Shown in pieces: positions 1-12,239 of a stretch of DNA of 64,000 nt. Under the pieces are notes generated by a model. That model saw only the letters and a program-made list of their open reading frames with translations. It made no database searches and was not told where the DNA came from. The stretch is taken from assembly GCA_030549495.1 (NCBI GenBank), contig JAUIRK010000909.1, positions 604,001 through 668,000 of the forward strand, in the 5' to 3' direction. The DNA comes from Nectonema munidae (Eukaryota; Nematomorpha; Nectonematoida; Nectonematidae). Made by a program: the position numbers and the translations under genes. Within the stretch, counting starts at the first letter, position 1, and every line of letters starts with the position of its first letter.

Positions 1-480
1 CCTCTCCCAGCCCTTCATCGAAGTAAGTCTTAGTGTTATAAGACTAGTATATAATAGACATTAAAAATTCTTTTATGAAAAAATCGCCTTGACTGTGAGT
101 TGAACCCCTATCCCCTGAATTTAACCTGTGAGTGCATTCTAACTATGATTCCCTTTCAAATATATTGTAGACATTGCAACCAAGGGTAGAACAATCTTCG
201 ACAATTATGATATCTGGAATATAACCAGAATCCAACAATTGCACCGATATACCATCTCCCAGCAAACTTCACTCGTGCTATTTAACTACTACTTTCAATG
301 AAAATGAAAGATATGATATCTCTCTATATTGAACATGCTAGGAAATGATTAAACTGTTTATTATATGGACCTGTTTTTCACTATATAAAGAAGATTGTTT
401 TTTCTTCCCATCCTAATTATTAAAATAGCGTCATCTTGCTTCAGGAAATAAAAAAATTCCAAAAATTAAGCTTATAATTT
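1..480. other. A+T-rich stretch, no gene seen
   Basis: Nothing convincing. At 90-160 the minus strand has GGGGTTCAACTCAC, a weak B-box-like word, perhaps a SINE relic. Confidence 0.4.
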
Positions 481-3400
481 ATGTTCTGAATGAGGAACAA
501 AAAGATAGGACTGGATGCTTTATATGTAGTTTATGGTTTCGTTATAACTGTCAGGGTTTAAGACGAAAGCTTCAATGAGGTAATTGATCATTTTTTTCCT
601 ATGGGCCTTCGATGGTCCTGTAAATCTTGTTTGAATGAGCACTCACTCAATTGTGAATAAAAATTCTACGTTTTCTAAAAATCAGTATTTAAAAGTTACT
701 GAAACTTTGAAAGACATTAAACCAAATATTGAAACATTATCCAAGGATTTATTCAAACTCTGAAAGAGATATTTTAAAAGAATTTAGATCTGATAATAAA
801 AATCTATCAAAAAGTTCTCCTGAAAAAAAATGAAAATTTTAAATATAAAAGATATTGATAAAAAGTTTTTGATTTTGAAAAGCTCAATCGCATATTTCCA
901 GACCCTACATCTGAAAAGGCTAAAATTATCCTAGAATCAATAAAGAAAAAAAAAGTTTAAAAAAAATAATAAAGTTTTTTCTTAAAACTAAAATGAAAGA
1001 TTATTCTATTATCTGTTCAATTGTTTTGAAAAATGAGGGTGTGGAAAACTGTTCCAACTGTTGTATTATAGGGCATATTGCTTCCAAATATCACAATTCT
1101 AGTGTTTGTAGATTTTGTTCTTTGTCGCATAAAGGAACTGAGTGTGATATTAATAAATAAACAGAATTAAAATGAATCAACGGTTTTAAAGATGGTTGTA
1201 GTAATACTAATCACTCTACCCTGGGTAATCATTGTAAATTTATGCAAAGAGAATTCAATTTTATTAAAAAGTGTACCATTTATGAGGAGGAATCATTTAA
1301 ATTCTAATGATAAAAACCTATCTGATGTATTTTCTTTTGAACCCGTTGGATCCAATATAATTCTAAAATCAGGGCTTTTTACCAATTGAATGTATTAATG
1401 GTAGCTATAATCTCAACATAATATCTATCTATATACAATGCACGTTTAATCTTTGAATTTAAATTTTGAGAACTACAATTATTATTAATTAAGGAATTAA
1501 TTAATTCACGACTCTCTCAATTATATGCTACAAGAGACATGGTTAATCGAATATGACGGTAATTGTTTTTCATTCAATTCTTCTACCTTCGTATCTTCGC
1601 CAGGAAGTATTTCTAAGCATGGTGGACTTCCCTCCTTCATCTACAATTTACGTACTTTTAAAAATCTTAATTCCCCGCTCATTTGATCAACTCTGTTAGT
1701 AACTCTTTCTAGAAAGCTCTTTCGGTAGAATTCCAATAAATATTTATAAGTTCTATCGACTACCGCGTCTAATAAAAATCGCGAAGAAATTAATTCTGAA
1801 TATTTTATCATTCATTGTTCCAAATTTTTTAAAAGGAGATTTTACTTCTAAGCTTTTGAATGTCAAAAATCGTACGTAACTTTTTTAGTTATGATTTAGA
1901 AGGCATATTCGCCTACTATTACTACGCATACTCTTAGATAATATCTCGACTACGAATCTTACGTAATAAACACTACTCTATCACATAATCTTCCGATTCT
2001 TGCTCCTTTGAATCATAACAGTTTCCATTTTGATAGAAGCAAATTTTCAAGTTTTGTTGGTAAGTATGGATGGATGATGAATTTATCTCGTCGGTTAGAA
2101 CACAATCGACCAGCTCTTTTAGAACACTCGAATACCAAACTTGCAGAACTTAAAAAGGTGGCTAAAAAACCTTTTATTTTACTTAATCTTTTTTCAGAAA
2201 GAAAATATAGCCTGGGCAACTGTTCAACTTTTAAATCTTATTAAAAAAGAAAAATAAATTACATCAAAAACAGACAAACACTAGAAAAATGATATCAGGG
2301 AAAAGTTTGTTAATCTTTGGAATACGGTGAAATACATGCTCAGATTTCTCAAAAGAAAATATGAAAATTTATTAAATGAATGTCAAAATAGGAAAAGGCA
2401 CTTGGAAAGTTTTTAAATCTCGTGATAAAAAGTCTGAGTCTTTGTCCTTAAAGATTTGGAAATTACTTGTTACAACACCTTCTGTCCTATTTTTAATGAT
2501 CCATTTTTGAGAATCAGGAGGTGATTATCACGTGAAGAATATTTAGATCATAAAATTAAATATTTTTATCTTAATTAGATATCTTCGACCTGAAATGTGT
2601 GTATACCACACTAATGGTGGATTTTAATTCTTGTTTGAAGATGAATATTTTTTCTAGTATCCTAGAAGAAAGCAAAATCACCCCAATACCCAAAAAGGTG
2701 GTAAAAGGGAAGAAACTAATTATAGACCCATAGCTATATAGATGTCCAAAATTTTCGAAGGAATCATACACTCACAAATCAATACCTATTTTAGTCTGAA
2801 CAATCTTTTTTCATGACGTCAATTTGCTTTCACAAAATCTCACTCAACGGAACTGTTTCACACCTTTTTATTAACACAGTGATTGATTCGATAGAATCTA
2901 AGAGTGATGTTATTTCTCTGTTTCTTGATTTCAGTCATGCATTTGACTCACTGTCTCATAGAACACACTAGCCAAGCTTAGATATTATAGTTTTTATCAA
3001 AACTCCCTATCGAGTCATATTTAACTGATAGATATCAGTCCGTTTGATTAAATCGTTGTACTTCTCTTAAAAAAAGATTTTGTCTCGTGTACCTCAAGGT
3101 TCTATCCTTGCTCGCCTTTTTTAATACATACACAACCATCTTCCTAAATCTCTGAAGAATATAAAAATACTTGTGCACGCCAAAGATGTAAAAGCTATTT
3201 TTGCTGAAACTAATATAAGTGAGCCTTTTCTTCTTGAAAATATTTTCTTAATTAATAAGTGTTTTCACATAACAACTAATTGTTAATCCTAATAAATCAT
3301 AAAATATGGTTTTTTCATACAAATCTCAGTTTAAAAATTTTGCTGACCGAAAAAGAAGTTTTAGTTTTAAACTTCAAACTTTTAGAATTAATTATAAATG

Positions 3401-3850
3401 ATTATTTACTTGGTATGATCATGTTGCTTTCATTTCCCAAAGTTGGTTTATATAACTCGAACTCTAAAACTAGCAAAGAAAATTTTACCCACAAAAACAA
3501 TGTTAACCCCCTATAAGACCATATTCTTCCTTCACATTACATATAGTATCTTTAATTGGGGTTAAACTGCTGATAATACTTTGCTTCATCTTAAAAAAAG
3601 TACTAAGATTGATGATATTCAAGTGCAAAAAACACTCTCATACTAATTCCCTCTTTCTTGATAACTTGATCCTGAAATTTGATGATATCTATCGAATGAA
3701 AATTACTCTCATCCTCTATAAATTTCTAAATTTTCTTCTTCCCAGTCTCTTAGAATATCTCCATGAAAACATATGGCCTTTTTATAAATATACTAAATCT
3801 AGATAAATAATATAATCATTACACACTGTCTCTTGTTTCAGCAGTCACAC
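481..3850 (+). mobile_element. decayed LINE (Jockey/CR1-like non-LTR retrotransposon)
   Basis: Translations in shifting plus-strand frames recover a LINE in the expected order. First comes a PHD-like cysteine cluster (GCFIC near 515, then SCKSC near 615). ORF1 zinc knuckles follow at 1036-1160: CSNCCIIGH and CRFCSLSHKGTEC. Endonuclease traces lie at 1400-2000. Reverse transcriptase at 2640-3290 shows ITPIPKK, NYRPIA, LDFSHAFDSL, VPQGSIL and VNPNKS. The thumb-end block LILKFDDIYRMK lies near 3670. Numerous stops and frameshifts interrupt every domain, so it is an old, dead copy. The exact ends are not clear. Confidence 0.8.
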
Positions 3851-4129
3851 TATAGACTTCCATCCTGGCTATCCTTACTTCTCACCCTTCCCTCCTAAGA
3901 AAGTCTAAGGTGCAGTTATTACAATTAATTCCTATCAAGTAAACAAAAAAAGCAAAGCTTTCATGTAAAATGAATTTATATAAGATCTATATAATTAAGT
4001 AGTGATCAAGATAAACAAAATCAAGTTATCAAGAAAACACTTTTAGAACATTGATAACAATTTCGCAATATTTCATTGTAAAAAATTTGAAAAATGAAGA
4101 TGATTATAAATCACCATAGTAAGGCTTAC

Positions 4130-4364
4130 CCGGATAAATTTTCGGAGCTTTTGAGCTTATAAGGTCTGCTATTATAGTACAACGGCTCCATTTCATTATC
4201 AGAGATGGCTTTCTTTGGAATGTCAAGGATATCGTTAGCAGTTGTTGTGTTGACTGCTGGAAACCTTGGAAAAATTCTGGACTGATACTGATGAACTGAA
4301 TGATTGGCTTGGTGATTATGCATATTCTGCACGTCACTAATATAGTCACTATCTTCGGAAAAAC
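4130..4364 (-). CDS. candidate internal exon of an unidentified host gene
   Basis: An open stretch of 77 codons runs between an acceptor (CTATATTTAG|GT) and a strong donor (TCCGG|GTAAGC). It encodes DYISDVQNMHNHQANHSVHQ, then a proline- and serine-rich part ending RPYKLKSSENLSG. Both splice sites fit, and codon use is balanced compared with the A+T-rich shadows around it. It is polar and has no recognised domain, so it could be part of a disordered cytoplasmic tail or scaffold. Flanking exons were not identified. The call rests only on splice sites and openness. Confidence 0.45.
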
Positions 4365-4515
4365 CTAAATATAGACACTTTCAATTTAATCGAGTATTTA
4401 AAATATTTCAAATAAATAGCGGGCTTATAATTAAATCTAATGGTCAAAAGCATATAAACTCCTCTATTATTTTGGGCGATTTTTAAACCTTTTCAACGAA
4501 AAGTATTATGACGTT

Positions 4516-5264
4516 CAGGGCCGGTTGCACGCCGATTTGACCGATATTATAAAATGTGGCCTTGTGCCTTGAAGGGGCCCTACGCCTGTGGGCCTACGTA
4601 AAATGAAAAGTGAGATAATCTTTTTCATATTAATTTATTATGCATGAGGAATTTAGTAAATTATCGTAGAAATGGCGAATTTTTTCACTTTTCAATGCGA
4701 CGTGGGAAAAATATGGCGTATTTTTTTCTTGCTTTAAACATTTAAGTTTTCTACAGCTTCAAATTTCAAAAAAGAGCTTTGAAAGATTTGCTGATAAAAA
4801 AGGTAGAAGAGTCTTTTTCTAAAAGAGTGTATGTAATTGCCTAATTGCCTCTCATAATATTAAAAGTAAAACAATAAAATTTCCATATTGTTTTTAAATT
4901 TTTTATACCAAGAATTAAATTTTCTTTTTTTTGGTTTGTATGTGTTTTTATTCATATTAAATATAAACACCGATAAAATTTTACTATGTTGAGTAGGGGC
5001 CCTTTTTAATGAGACGGGGGGAAAAATGGGGGATTTTTTTCTTTTTTTTTAAATTTTTAAATTTGTTCTTCTTTTTTTAAAAAAAGTTTTGTTTTTCTTT
5101 TTCTTGGTTCTTTTCTTTCTTTTCTTTTTTTTCCATACTTACACACCCACCCAACTAAAAAAAACAAAAAAAAAAAAAAAAATATGCATGCAAAAAAAAT
5201 AAAAAAAAATTATATTCGCTATCAGATTGCTAATTGGACTCGGCAATTCCTAGCACCGGCCCTG
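4516..5264. mobile_element. non-autonomous hAT element (MITE)
   Basis: The left end CAGGGCCGGTTGCAC and right end CTAGCACCGGCCCTG are inverted, sharing CAGGGCCGGT. They are flanked by ATGACGTT (4508-4515) and ATGACGTG (5265-5272), a 7/8 match to an 8-bp duplication. The interior has no coding capacity and contains a long T/A low-complexity tract at 5030-5215. Confidence 0.82.
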
Positions 5265-7145
5265 ATGACGTGAGATCACCAATCAATAGATTAACTTAAA
5301 TATTTATACTAAATTAATTGTATTTTACTTAAAATATCTAATATTCAAACTATTAGGAATCAATGTATACTTTCATTCAGACTTTTTTCATTACAACTAC
5401 ACTGTGTATACGAATAACAGGTCTTGTCTTCTTGTGAGTATGCAAATGAATGAATGAGCTTAGAAGTCCTATATTTTCTCAATTTTCAATTTTATTTTAT
5501 CTTTTTCCGATTCATTTTAACAATTTTTTATTCGACTTTCTCCTTTTTTATTTAGCATAAAAAGCAAAAGAGCAAAAAAAAGAAGAAAAGAAAAAAGGTA
5601 AAAAGGAATCGAAATTTTTTTAAAAAAGTAATGGAAAAAAGAGAAAAAAACATCCTTGTAAAAATTGCTGAATGCCGTTGAAATATTTCATAAAATATTT
5701 AAAATTAGCGCAAAATAATTCAAACTAATTTAAATATATTTTGTACTGAAAAATAATATATTAATTTGGTTTTTTTGAAAATCTTATAACAGGTTTATTG
5801 AAAGTATATAACAACAGCTAAATTAAAAATCTTTGAGATTATTATTAAGAAGACATTACACAAATTTTCTGATTATTTTGAATTAAATTTTGGATTTTGA
5901 AAGTCGAAAAACTCTTTTGAAATCTATTTTTCGGTAAAGTAAAATAGTTTATTTGGAATAATGATTACACATATATAAAAATACTTTTTTTTCTCCATAA
6001 TGTATTATTTTAATTATAAATTCGATGAAGCAAATTGCAATTTTTTGGACTTAAAAGTATCACATCTTTGCTTAGCATAAGATTTAATTATATATAAAGA
6101 TTTTGACCTAATTTTAGATTTTTTAAAAATCATTAATATTCAGGACAAAATTACTTAAAAATGCAAGGTATATAAATAAAAAAACAATATTATATGACTC
6201 TGTCTCTCTCTCTTCATTTCTCTTCTTTTTATCCTCAACCAAAGTTTCTTTTCACGTCTTCCTCAGCTATATTGAATTTAATAAATTACACCTTGTATTT
6301 TTACGTAATTTTGTCTTGAATACATATGCATTATATGTATGTGTGTGTGTGTGAATCCAGAGAAATGATTGAAATGTTTGGACTTACTGAATAATAAACA
6401 AAATAGGCACTTTTTGCATCGAATTTAATTGAAAGTTTTTGATAAATAAAAATTGGTAAAAATAAAAAACACAACACAAACACATTATTTTATTTGATTT
6501 ATTTCGCACAAGCAAACAGCATTGATTTGTTCAAAGCCATGTTTAATACTTGACTTGATAACGTCATCGTCAAAAGCACCACACTACTCACTACCTATTC
6601 TGCGAAGGAATATAGAGATATACGAAAAAAAGAGTTTGTCAGAGTGGCGTAGTATGTATGAACAACGTATTCATTGCGCAATAAAACTTCGCGAGAAGAC
6701 ATTTCAATATTATTATTAAACGAAAATAGGACAATTGCTGCACAACTCATCTCCTGCATAATATACTAATAAAAATGAAAATGCTAATCTAAGAGAAGAT
6801 GATTCAATCTTATATTTACATATTTTTACTTTTATACACACATAAAAGTGTGATGCCATCTCATTGCAGAGAGGATAGAGGAAAGCAAGTTGTAGTATGA
6901 TTTCCATCTTGCCTCTGCCAGTACGTGTGAAGTGGTGCTGACTTATTTTTTCAAAAAAAAATTTTTTTCTAAGATTTCATTTTGGTCAACTAAATTCATC
7001 ACAATGTTGGGATTGCGTAAAAATAGCGCTTAACAACCTATTTTCTTCATGCACATAATATTTTGAAACACCCCAAGAGTAAAATTATATTTGAATGTGC
7101 ACTTTTAAGATTTCGTTACCTTAACAAACACCTCCTCTTTCATCA
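5265..7145. other. A+T-rich stretch, no gene supported
   Basis: Contains a short TG microsatellite near 6338-6352. Open frames on both strands near 6522-6907 have no recognisable protein features. Confidence 0.5.
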
Positions 7146-7283
7146 TTAACCGGTTATCGACCAGAGTCGACATATGTCGACTTTACAAAAATGTGAATCG
7201 TCTGCGTTTATTAGTGTTTTTTAATACAACTCTTCTGCTTTATACTAGATATCGTCTGATTATTGTGGTCGTTAATGGGTTAA
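7146..7283 (-). mobile_element. piggyBac-like MITE, 138 bp, TTAA-flanked
   Basis: It starts and ends with TTAA, with inverted ends (TTAACCggTTAtCGACCA and TGGTCGTTAATGGGTTAA). TTAA next to CCC/GGG is the piggyBac signature. The interior contains TCGTCTGC and a perfect 16-bp palindrome, GTCGACATATGTCGAC, at 7166-7181. Orientation is opposite to the copies at 36420 and 42108. Confidence 0.8.
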
Positions 7284-7290
7284 AATGCGT

Positions 7291-7403
7291 TTAACCCATT
7301 TAGGACAGAACAAAGCAGATGACTTTAGTAATTCCTATTTAATTCCATTTAAAGTAAGAATTCGTCTGCGTTCCCTTTGGGAACATTAGTCTTAAATGGG
7401 ACT
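7291..7403. mobile_element. piggyBac-like MITE relic next to the 7146 copy
   Basis: It starts TTAACCCATTTAGGACAGAA and ends AGTCTTAAATGGG; the right TTAA is lost. It contains TTCGTCTGCGTT. It begins 7 bp after the preceding copy. Confidence 0.65.
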
Positions 7404-8524
7404 ACCAAGTGTTGCTAAGAATGCACTAAAAATGTTAAGACTTCAAAAAATGTATTCAAAGAAAAAACCAAAAAAAAACACGCTAAATATTTTATGCTTA
7501 CATCTATAAATATGATTTTGCCAATCTTAAAATTTTGGTGTACGACTTTCTTATTTGCAAGGGGAAATGGTTGTCTATATGCCTCTCTCGGATATCCCAA
7601 GCTCTTCGGTTCGTAAAACAAAACAAAAAACAAACGAAAAATTGCAAGAAAAAAAAATACAACTATTTTTAAATGGAAAAAAATCTATTAGACATAATCT
7701 TTTGATTGAAAGCTTAAATCAGATTTTTAATCAAAAAAAAATTTTCAATGAAACTTAGACTTGAAATTTCAAGCTTATTGCCCCTATTTTACATAATCTA
7801 AAATTAGAAAATGAACTATTTGTTGGTGATGCTTCACAAAGCTGAAATAGAATTGAAAGAAGACAAATTAGAATGAAAAAAAATAAGAATTATAATTAAA
7901 GAAAGACAAAATAGAATTGAAAAAAGAGAAAAAATAATTTAAAAAAGAGACTTATAGAATTGGAAAAGTACATAATTAGAATTAAAATGGCGAAAAGAAA
8001 ATGAAATAAAATTTAAACATTCTAGATATTAAGATACATCGTTTAATCCAAATCATTATGAATATCTTATTCACAATTTTTGGCAAATGATATTTTTACA
8101 GCGTTGGTAAAAAAAGTGATTTTAAAAGCCAGATCTCATAATAGGCGAATTAGAAGTGATTGCGAAACGTGTATTTACAGAATATATGCATGATAAACCG
8201 TTTTGAAGGTAGGCAATTTTTTGGAAATCTATATTTTCCCAAATTTATAATGAAATGTTTTTGATGATGTTGTCATTAGTGTTTCCAGTACCAGTAGGAT
8301 TTTCTATATTTGCTTCAAAAATTTGAGCAAGAAAAATTGAGAATAAAAAAGTAAAAGTATCTAGATAAAAAAAAGATAAAAAAAATGTGTATCAATGTGA
8401 AAGATCTTAAAATTAATCTTTATACTTTATAAGTTAGCATAGAAGTTATGAAGGAAATTCTTATAGCTGCTTACATGAGCAAACAGACATTTTTGATGTA
8501 ATTGAACCACTTGTGTCGAAGTAT
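7404..8524. other. A+T-rich stretch with purine-rich tract
   Basis: Between 7840 and 8010 the sequence is a degenerate AGAATTGAAA-type purine repeat. No gene was recognised. Confidence 0.5.
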
Positions 8525-8590
8525 GAGCACAAAAGGCTTGATGCAGGATCGAACCTGAGACGTTGTGGTATGCAACGAACGTTACTCCCG
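8525..8590 (-). repeat. possible tRNA-like SINE fragment
   Basis: The minus strand reads CTCAGGTTCGATCCTGCATC, a good B-box in a T-arm-like setting. No matching A-box is evident upstream. Confidence 0.35.
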
Positions 8591-8863
8591 CCCCCAATAT
8601 TATCAAATGAACCATAAGCAACACATTTTATATTTAATAATGAATCTCAAGACACAATTTATTATTTATATCGATATCTCATACTAATACACTGTTTTCT
8701 TTTCTTATGCTCAATATATCGATTATATATAAATTCTACAATTTAATTTAAATTTGTAAATACTAAATTTAACTCTCCCCCATGTCATTTTGCTACTATG
8801 TTTTCTGAGATTGGAATAAAACATACTTTGGTAAGACATGCAGGCCAAAATTATAAAGTGTGT

Positions 8864-8945
8864 TCCAGTAGACCAGTTATAACGCGGACTAATAACGCGG
8901 GATCGTGGCTTGGACGCCGCCATCCACGTTATAAAAAATCTACTG
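8864..8945 (+). mobile_element. possible solo end of a pogo/Tigger-like element
   Basis: CAGTAGACCAGTTATAACGC followed by GGACTAATAACGCGG resembles Tigger termini (CAGTAGAC..CG.TATAACGC). No partner terminus was found nearby. Confidence 0.35.
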
Positions 8946-9363
8946 TGTACAACATTCGCAGGTGTTCTTTTATTTCAGGCATTCTTCTCTCCAAAATTTA
9001 TATTCTTCCGCCGCTCTTTCAAGGTAAGTCCATTTTTAGTGTAAATACTTTTTATTTTTTATTTTTTGCCAAATTTTGTAACTTATTAGAGGTGTAAAAA
9101 AATTTGTTTGTACAAAACTAAAAAAAAGTATGCCAATAATTTCAATTTATTAAAATAGACTGCTAAATAATTGATCAATCATTCTCAATACTCTCATAAA
9201 CTGAATATTTTGGAAAAATTCATTATAGAGAGAATTGTTATGAAATCGTGATGTGGTATATTTCTTTCTAGATCCGCCTCTAATAAAAATATGCATATAC
9301 AATGTTATAAATGTTAATTGTTTCTTGGCGGTCATCTGATTACACCGGTCCCCACTTATAAAT

Positions 9364-9471
9364 GAGGAGGTGACGCCCGGACCGACGCTTTAGAACGAAC
9401 AAAGGTTACATGGAAGCCTGGCAAAGATGGTAGATATGTCATCGAAGAGAGGTAATTTTAATTTTTTTACT
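9364..9471 (+). CDS. possible short exon or coding remnant
   Basis: A patch of higher G+C reads GGDARTDALERTKVTWKPGK then DGRYVIEER. It is followed by AGAG|GTAATT, which could be a donor, with ATGAG|GAGG as a possible weak acceptor. The composition stands out from the surroundings. The protein is not recognised. It could also be a piece of a mobile element. Confidence 0.3.
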
Positions 9472-9479
9472 CCTAAAGG

Positions 9480-11205
9480 CATTGGGAAGCGCTGTGCGAG
9501 GAAGTTTATTATTTACTCTATCTAGGTTCACACATTTTTGAAGTGTTGTTGTACATTATTACGCGTTTATACACCACGCATTCATGGCGCAAGGAAAAGC
9601 CTGGCAAATCAATGTTGCTGATCGCGTGTGTTTCTTTTATGACAAAAGCCAAACGTATTCATTACACGATCAAACGTTATTATGATAACAACCTTTGAAA
9701 AGCAAGAAAACAGAAATAGTTGGTTCTTGACCATTTTTGCAATTATCATATTAATAACTTTTGCTACGAAACATGACTCTGATCAGATACGTAATTTCAC
9801 ATTCATTATAAATGAAAAATACCAAAAAAGTTGATTGTAATAACATTTAATTTAATATAAGGAACATTTGAACTAAGGGACATTTCAGCCAATCGCCATA
9901 TTTATTTGTTAGTTAGAGACGAATTAGCTAGTTCGTTTATTTAGTACAAGAATAACCCCAAAACCCTGAGCTAGTGATTCCCAAACTCTTCCAAGATGTG
10001 ACTCCCTTTTTATTATTTACTCCATTAATCGACGATTTCCTTCAAAGTTATCACTATATATCTTTTCTTTCAGTCCTATAACTAGGTAATGCTAACCGCA
10101 AAGATAACTGTAAAATTAGTCCTACAACTAGGTAATGCTAACCGCAAAGATAACTGTGAAATTAAAAATGCAACCTTTCAATTTGCCATTTTTTTTTCAT
10201 ATGTTAAAAAATTTTGTATTTAATCATCACTGCATAATAATAGTAATAATTTAAGCAATGTGATAATAAATCAATATAAATAAATGTTTCTAAATTGAAC
10301 TGCAAGATAGAATAATATGCAATGGATAATAAATTTATAAATAAAGTATTCTTGAGCAGTGAACCAAAGTTAGAAGTTTACTGTAGTGGATTTCGGCACT
10401 AAGATTAGTCCTAAGTAAATTCTATGATGAAAGTGTAACACACAAGTTTGCACCTAGGAAAAGTTAACTGACAAAAATTACACGCAAGAAAATTGCATCC
10501 AAAGTTAAAACAAGCAATAAATTAAAATTTTTTTTATATTTTTTTATGACTGGAGAATTTTTATACGGGTCAGTTTGCTATAAATAAATTATTTTATCTC
10601 TAATTATAAAAATTAAAGGTTAAATAAGAATTTTATTTGTATCGCTCAACGCTCATTTGATGTTTATATTCTTATAATCATTATAATCTTACTTTGGTAA
10701 AATCATATTTAATATGGTATATGTTGAAAACCGATTACCTACTAAATTTTATCTAGTACTCACTTCAAATATAATTTGAAAAGAAAAATTATTTTCGCCA
10801 AAATTACATATAAGATTAACGTTCAATATATATTTTCTTAATTTTCTTAATTACAACTGTTCTAAAATATGTTTGTTATTTTTTATTCATTATTTCTTCT
10901 TATACATCTTTTCAAAAAATAATAAATATAGAATATGATTTTGATTATTTTAGTTTGAATTTTTTAAAATTTGCCTGGCTCGCATTTTCTATTGTGGCTT
11001 GTGATATTAAATAATATTTTTGAATGCTTTCTTCCAGCCACAAATACTTTCTAAAAGTTTAGAAGTTTGCCCACTTTTATATAAGAATTATTGATGTGAA
11101 GACATAATTTTTAAAATTTTATTTTTGATACTAACTCTTTCAGACATAATTGCTCTCCAGTAACACAATCAATAAAATGACAGCCCTAGGTAACATGGAA
11201 ATCCT
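9480..11205. other. gene-free stretch
   Basis: Apart from the 46-bp tandem duplication nothing is recognised. Confidence 0.5.
10072..10163. repeat. 46-bp tandem duplication
   Basis: Two adjacent units of AGTCCTAtAACTAGGTAATG, CTAACCGCAAAGATAACTGT and (A/G)AAATT differ at only two or three bases. It is a recent local duplication. Confidence 0.9.
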
Positions 11206-11343
11206 TTAACCCATTTACGACCAATGTTCCTATTTTGGAATATAAGTAATTTCATCTTCGTCTGCTTTTTTCAATGACTTTGAATATAAATCGTCTGCGT
11301 TTTTTTAGATATCGTCTGCTTTGCTTGGTCTTAAATGGGTTAA
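11206..11343. mobile_element. piggyBac-like MITE, 138 bp, TTAA-flanked
   Basis: TTAACCCATTTACGACCAA at the left and TTGGTCTTAAATGGGTTAA at the right form the inverted ends. The word TCGTCTGC occurs three times inside. It is almost identical to the copy at 18738-18875, with only a handful of substitutions and the same length, so the pair spread fairly recently. Confidence 0.88.
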
Positions 11344-12239
11344 AAACGAAAGCAAAAAATCTGAAAGTGTACAAATTTATTTTGTCTTCATTGAAATAAA
11401 AATGGAAATTAAAGGCATGCAAGAAAAGGAAAAACAAATGGAGCAAAATTAAAAATGGAAAGAGGAAAAAATTTCTGTGTTAAATTAGATTTAAGAGTTT
11501 CGGAAGGTAATCTGCATGGTCAAGTTTTAAAAAAAATATAATATAATATAATATGACATAAAATGTTTACAAAAATTATTATTCTTCAAAAGTAAAAATT
11601 TCCTCAAAATTGTGTTTATTTTTGTATTAAATAATTCAAATCTCGAGTTTTTTGATTTTATCTACATTCTCAAACACATGGAAACATATTACATGGAAAC
11701 ATTTGCAAAAAGAATTATTTCTGAAAGTTTACTTACTATTTATGTATTGATTTTGAAATAGGAAAAAATTGAATCATTCTAGGTGATCTTTTTTAAAAAT
11801 GGAATAAAATTCTATACATTGATGGCCTTATAAAATTGTTTAGAAAACGCCCTTATTCTCAAGTCTACGATTTTTCATTATCAATGATCACGAGGTGTTC
11901 ATAATATAGTGATGGTCTTTGTGTTTGATTATAAAAACGCCTAGCAAGTGTTAACAAGTATATTTAGCAGAATTCGTAAACGCGTAGGAATAAAAAATTT
12001 ATTTCATAGAAATTTTATGTATCAAACATGCTTTTTCATGGAATGTAAAAAATATTGAGGAAAAAAAATAAATACTTGAACTATCATTTTCCATTTTGTA
12101 AATATCAAAGCATTCAAACAAGCTTTGTTCAGTGAGGTTGTTACAAGAGAAAACTAAATCTGCATGAGTGCGCTCAGAATAAACAATAGATGTGTAAACA
12201 TGAAAAGGTAAAATTGGAGATGATGTCATGTGGAATATA
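11344..12239. other. gene-free stretch
   Basis: A+T-rich, with a short AATAT microsatellite near 11535-11560. No coding signal. Confidence 0.5.

Noticed and set aside
8798-9097. A 99-codon plus-strand protein
   Set aside because: It overlaps a pogo-like terminus and has no recognisable domain; likely chance.
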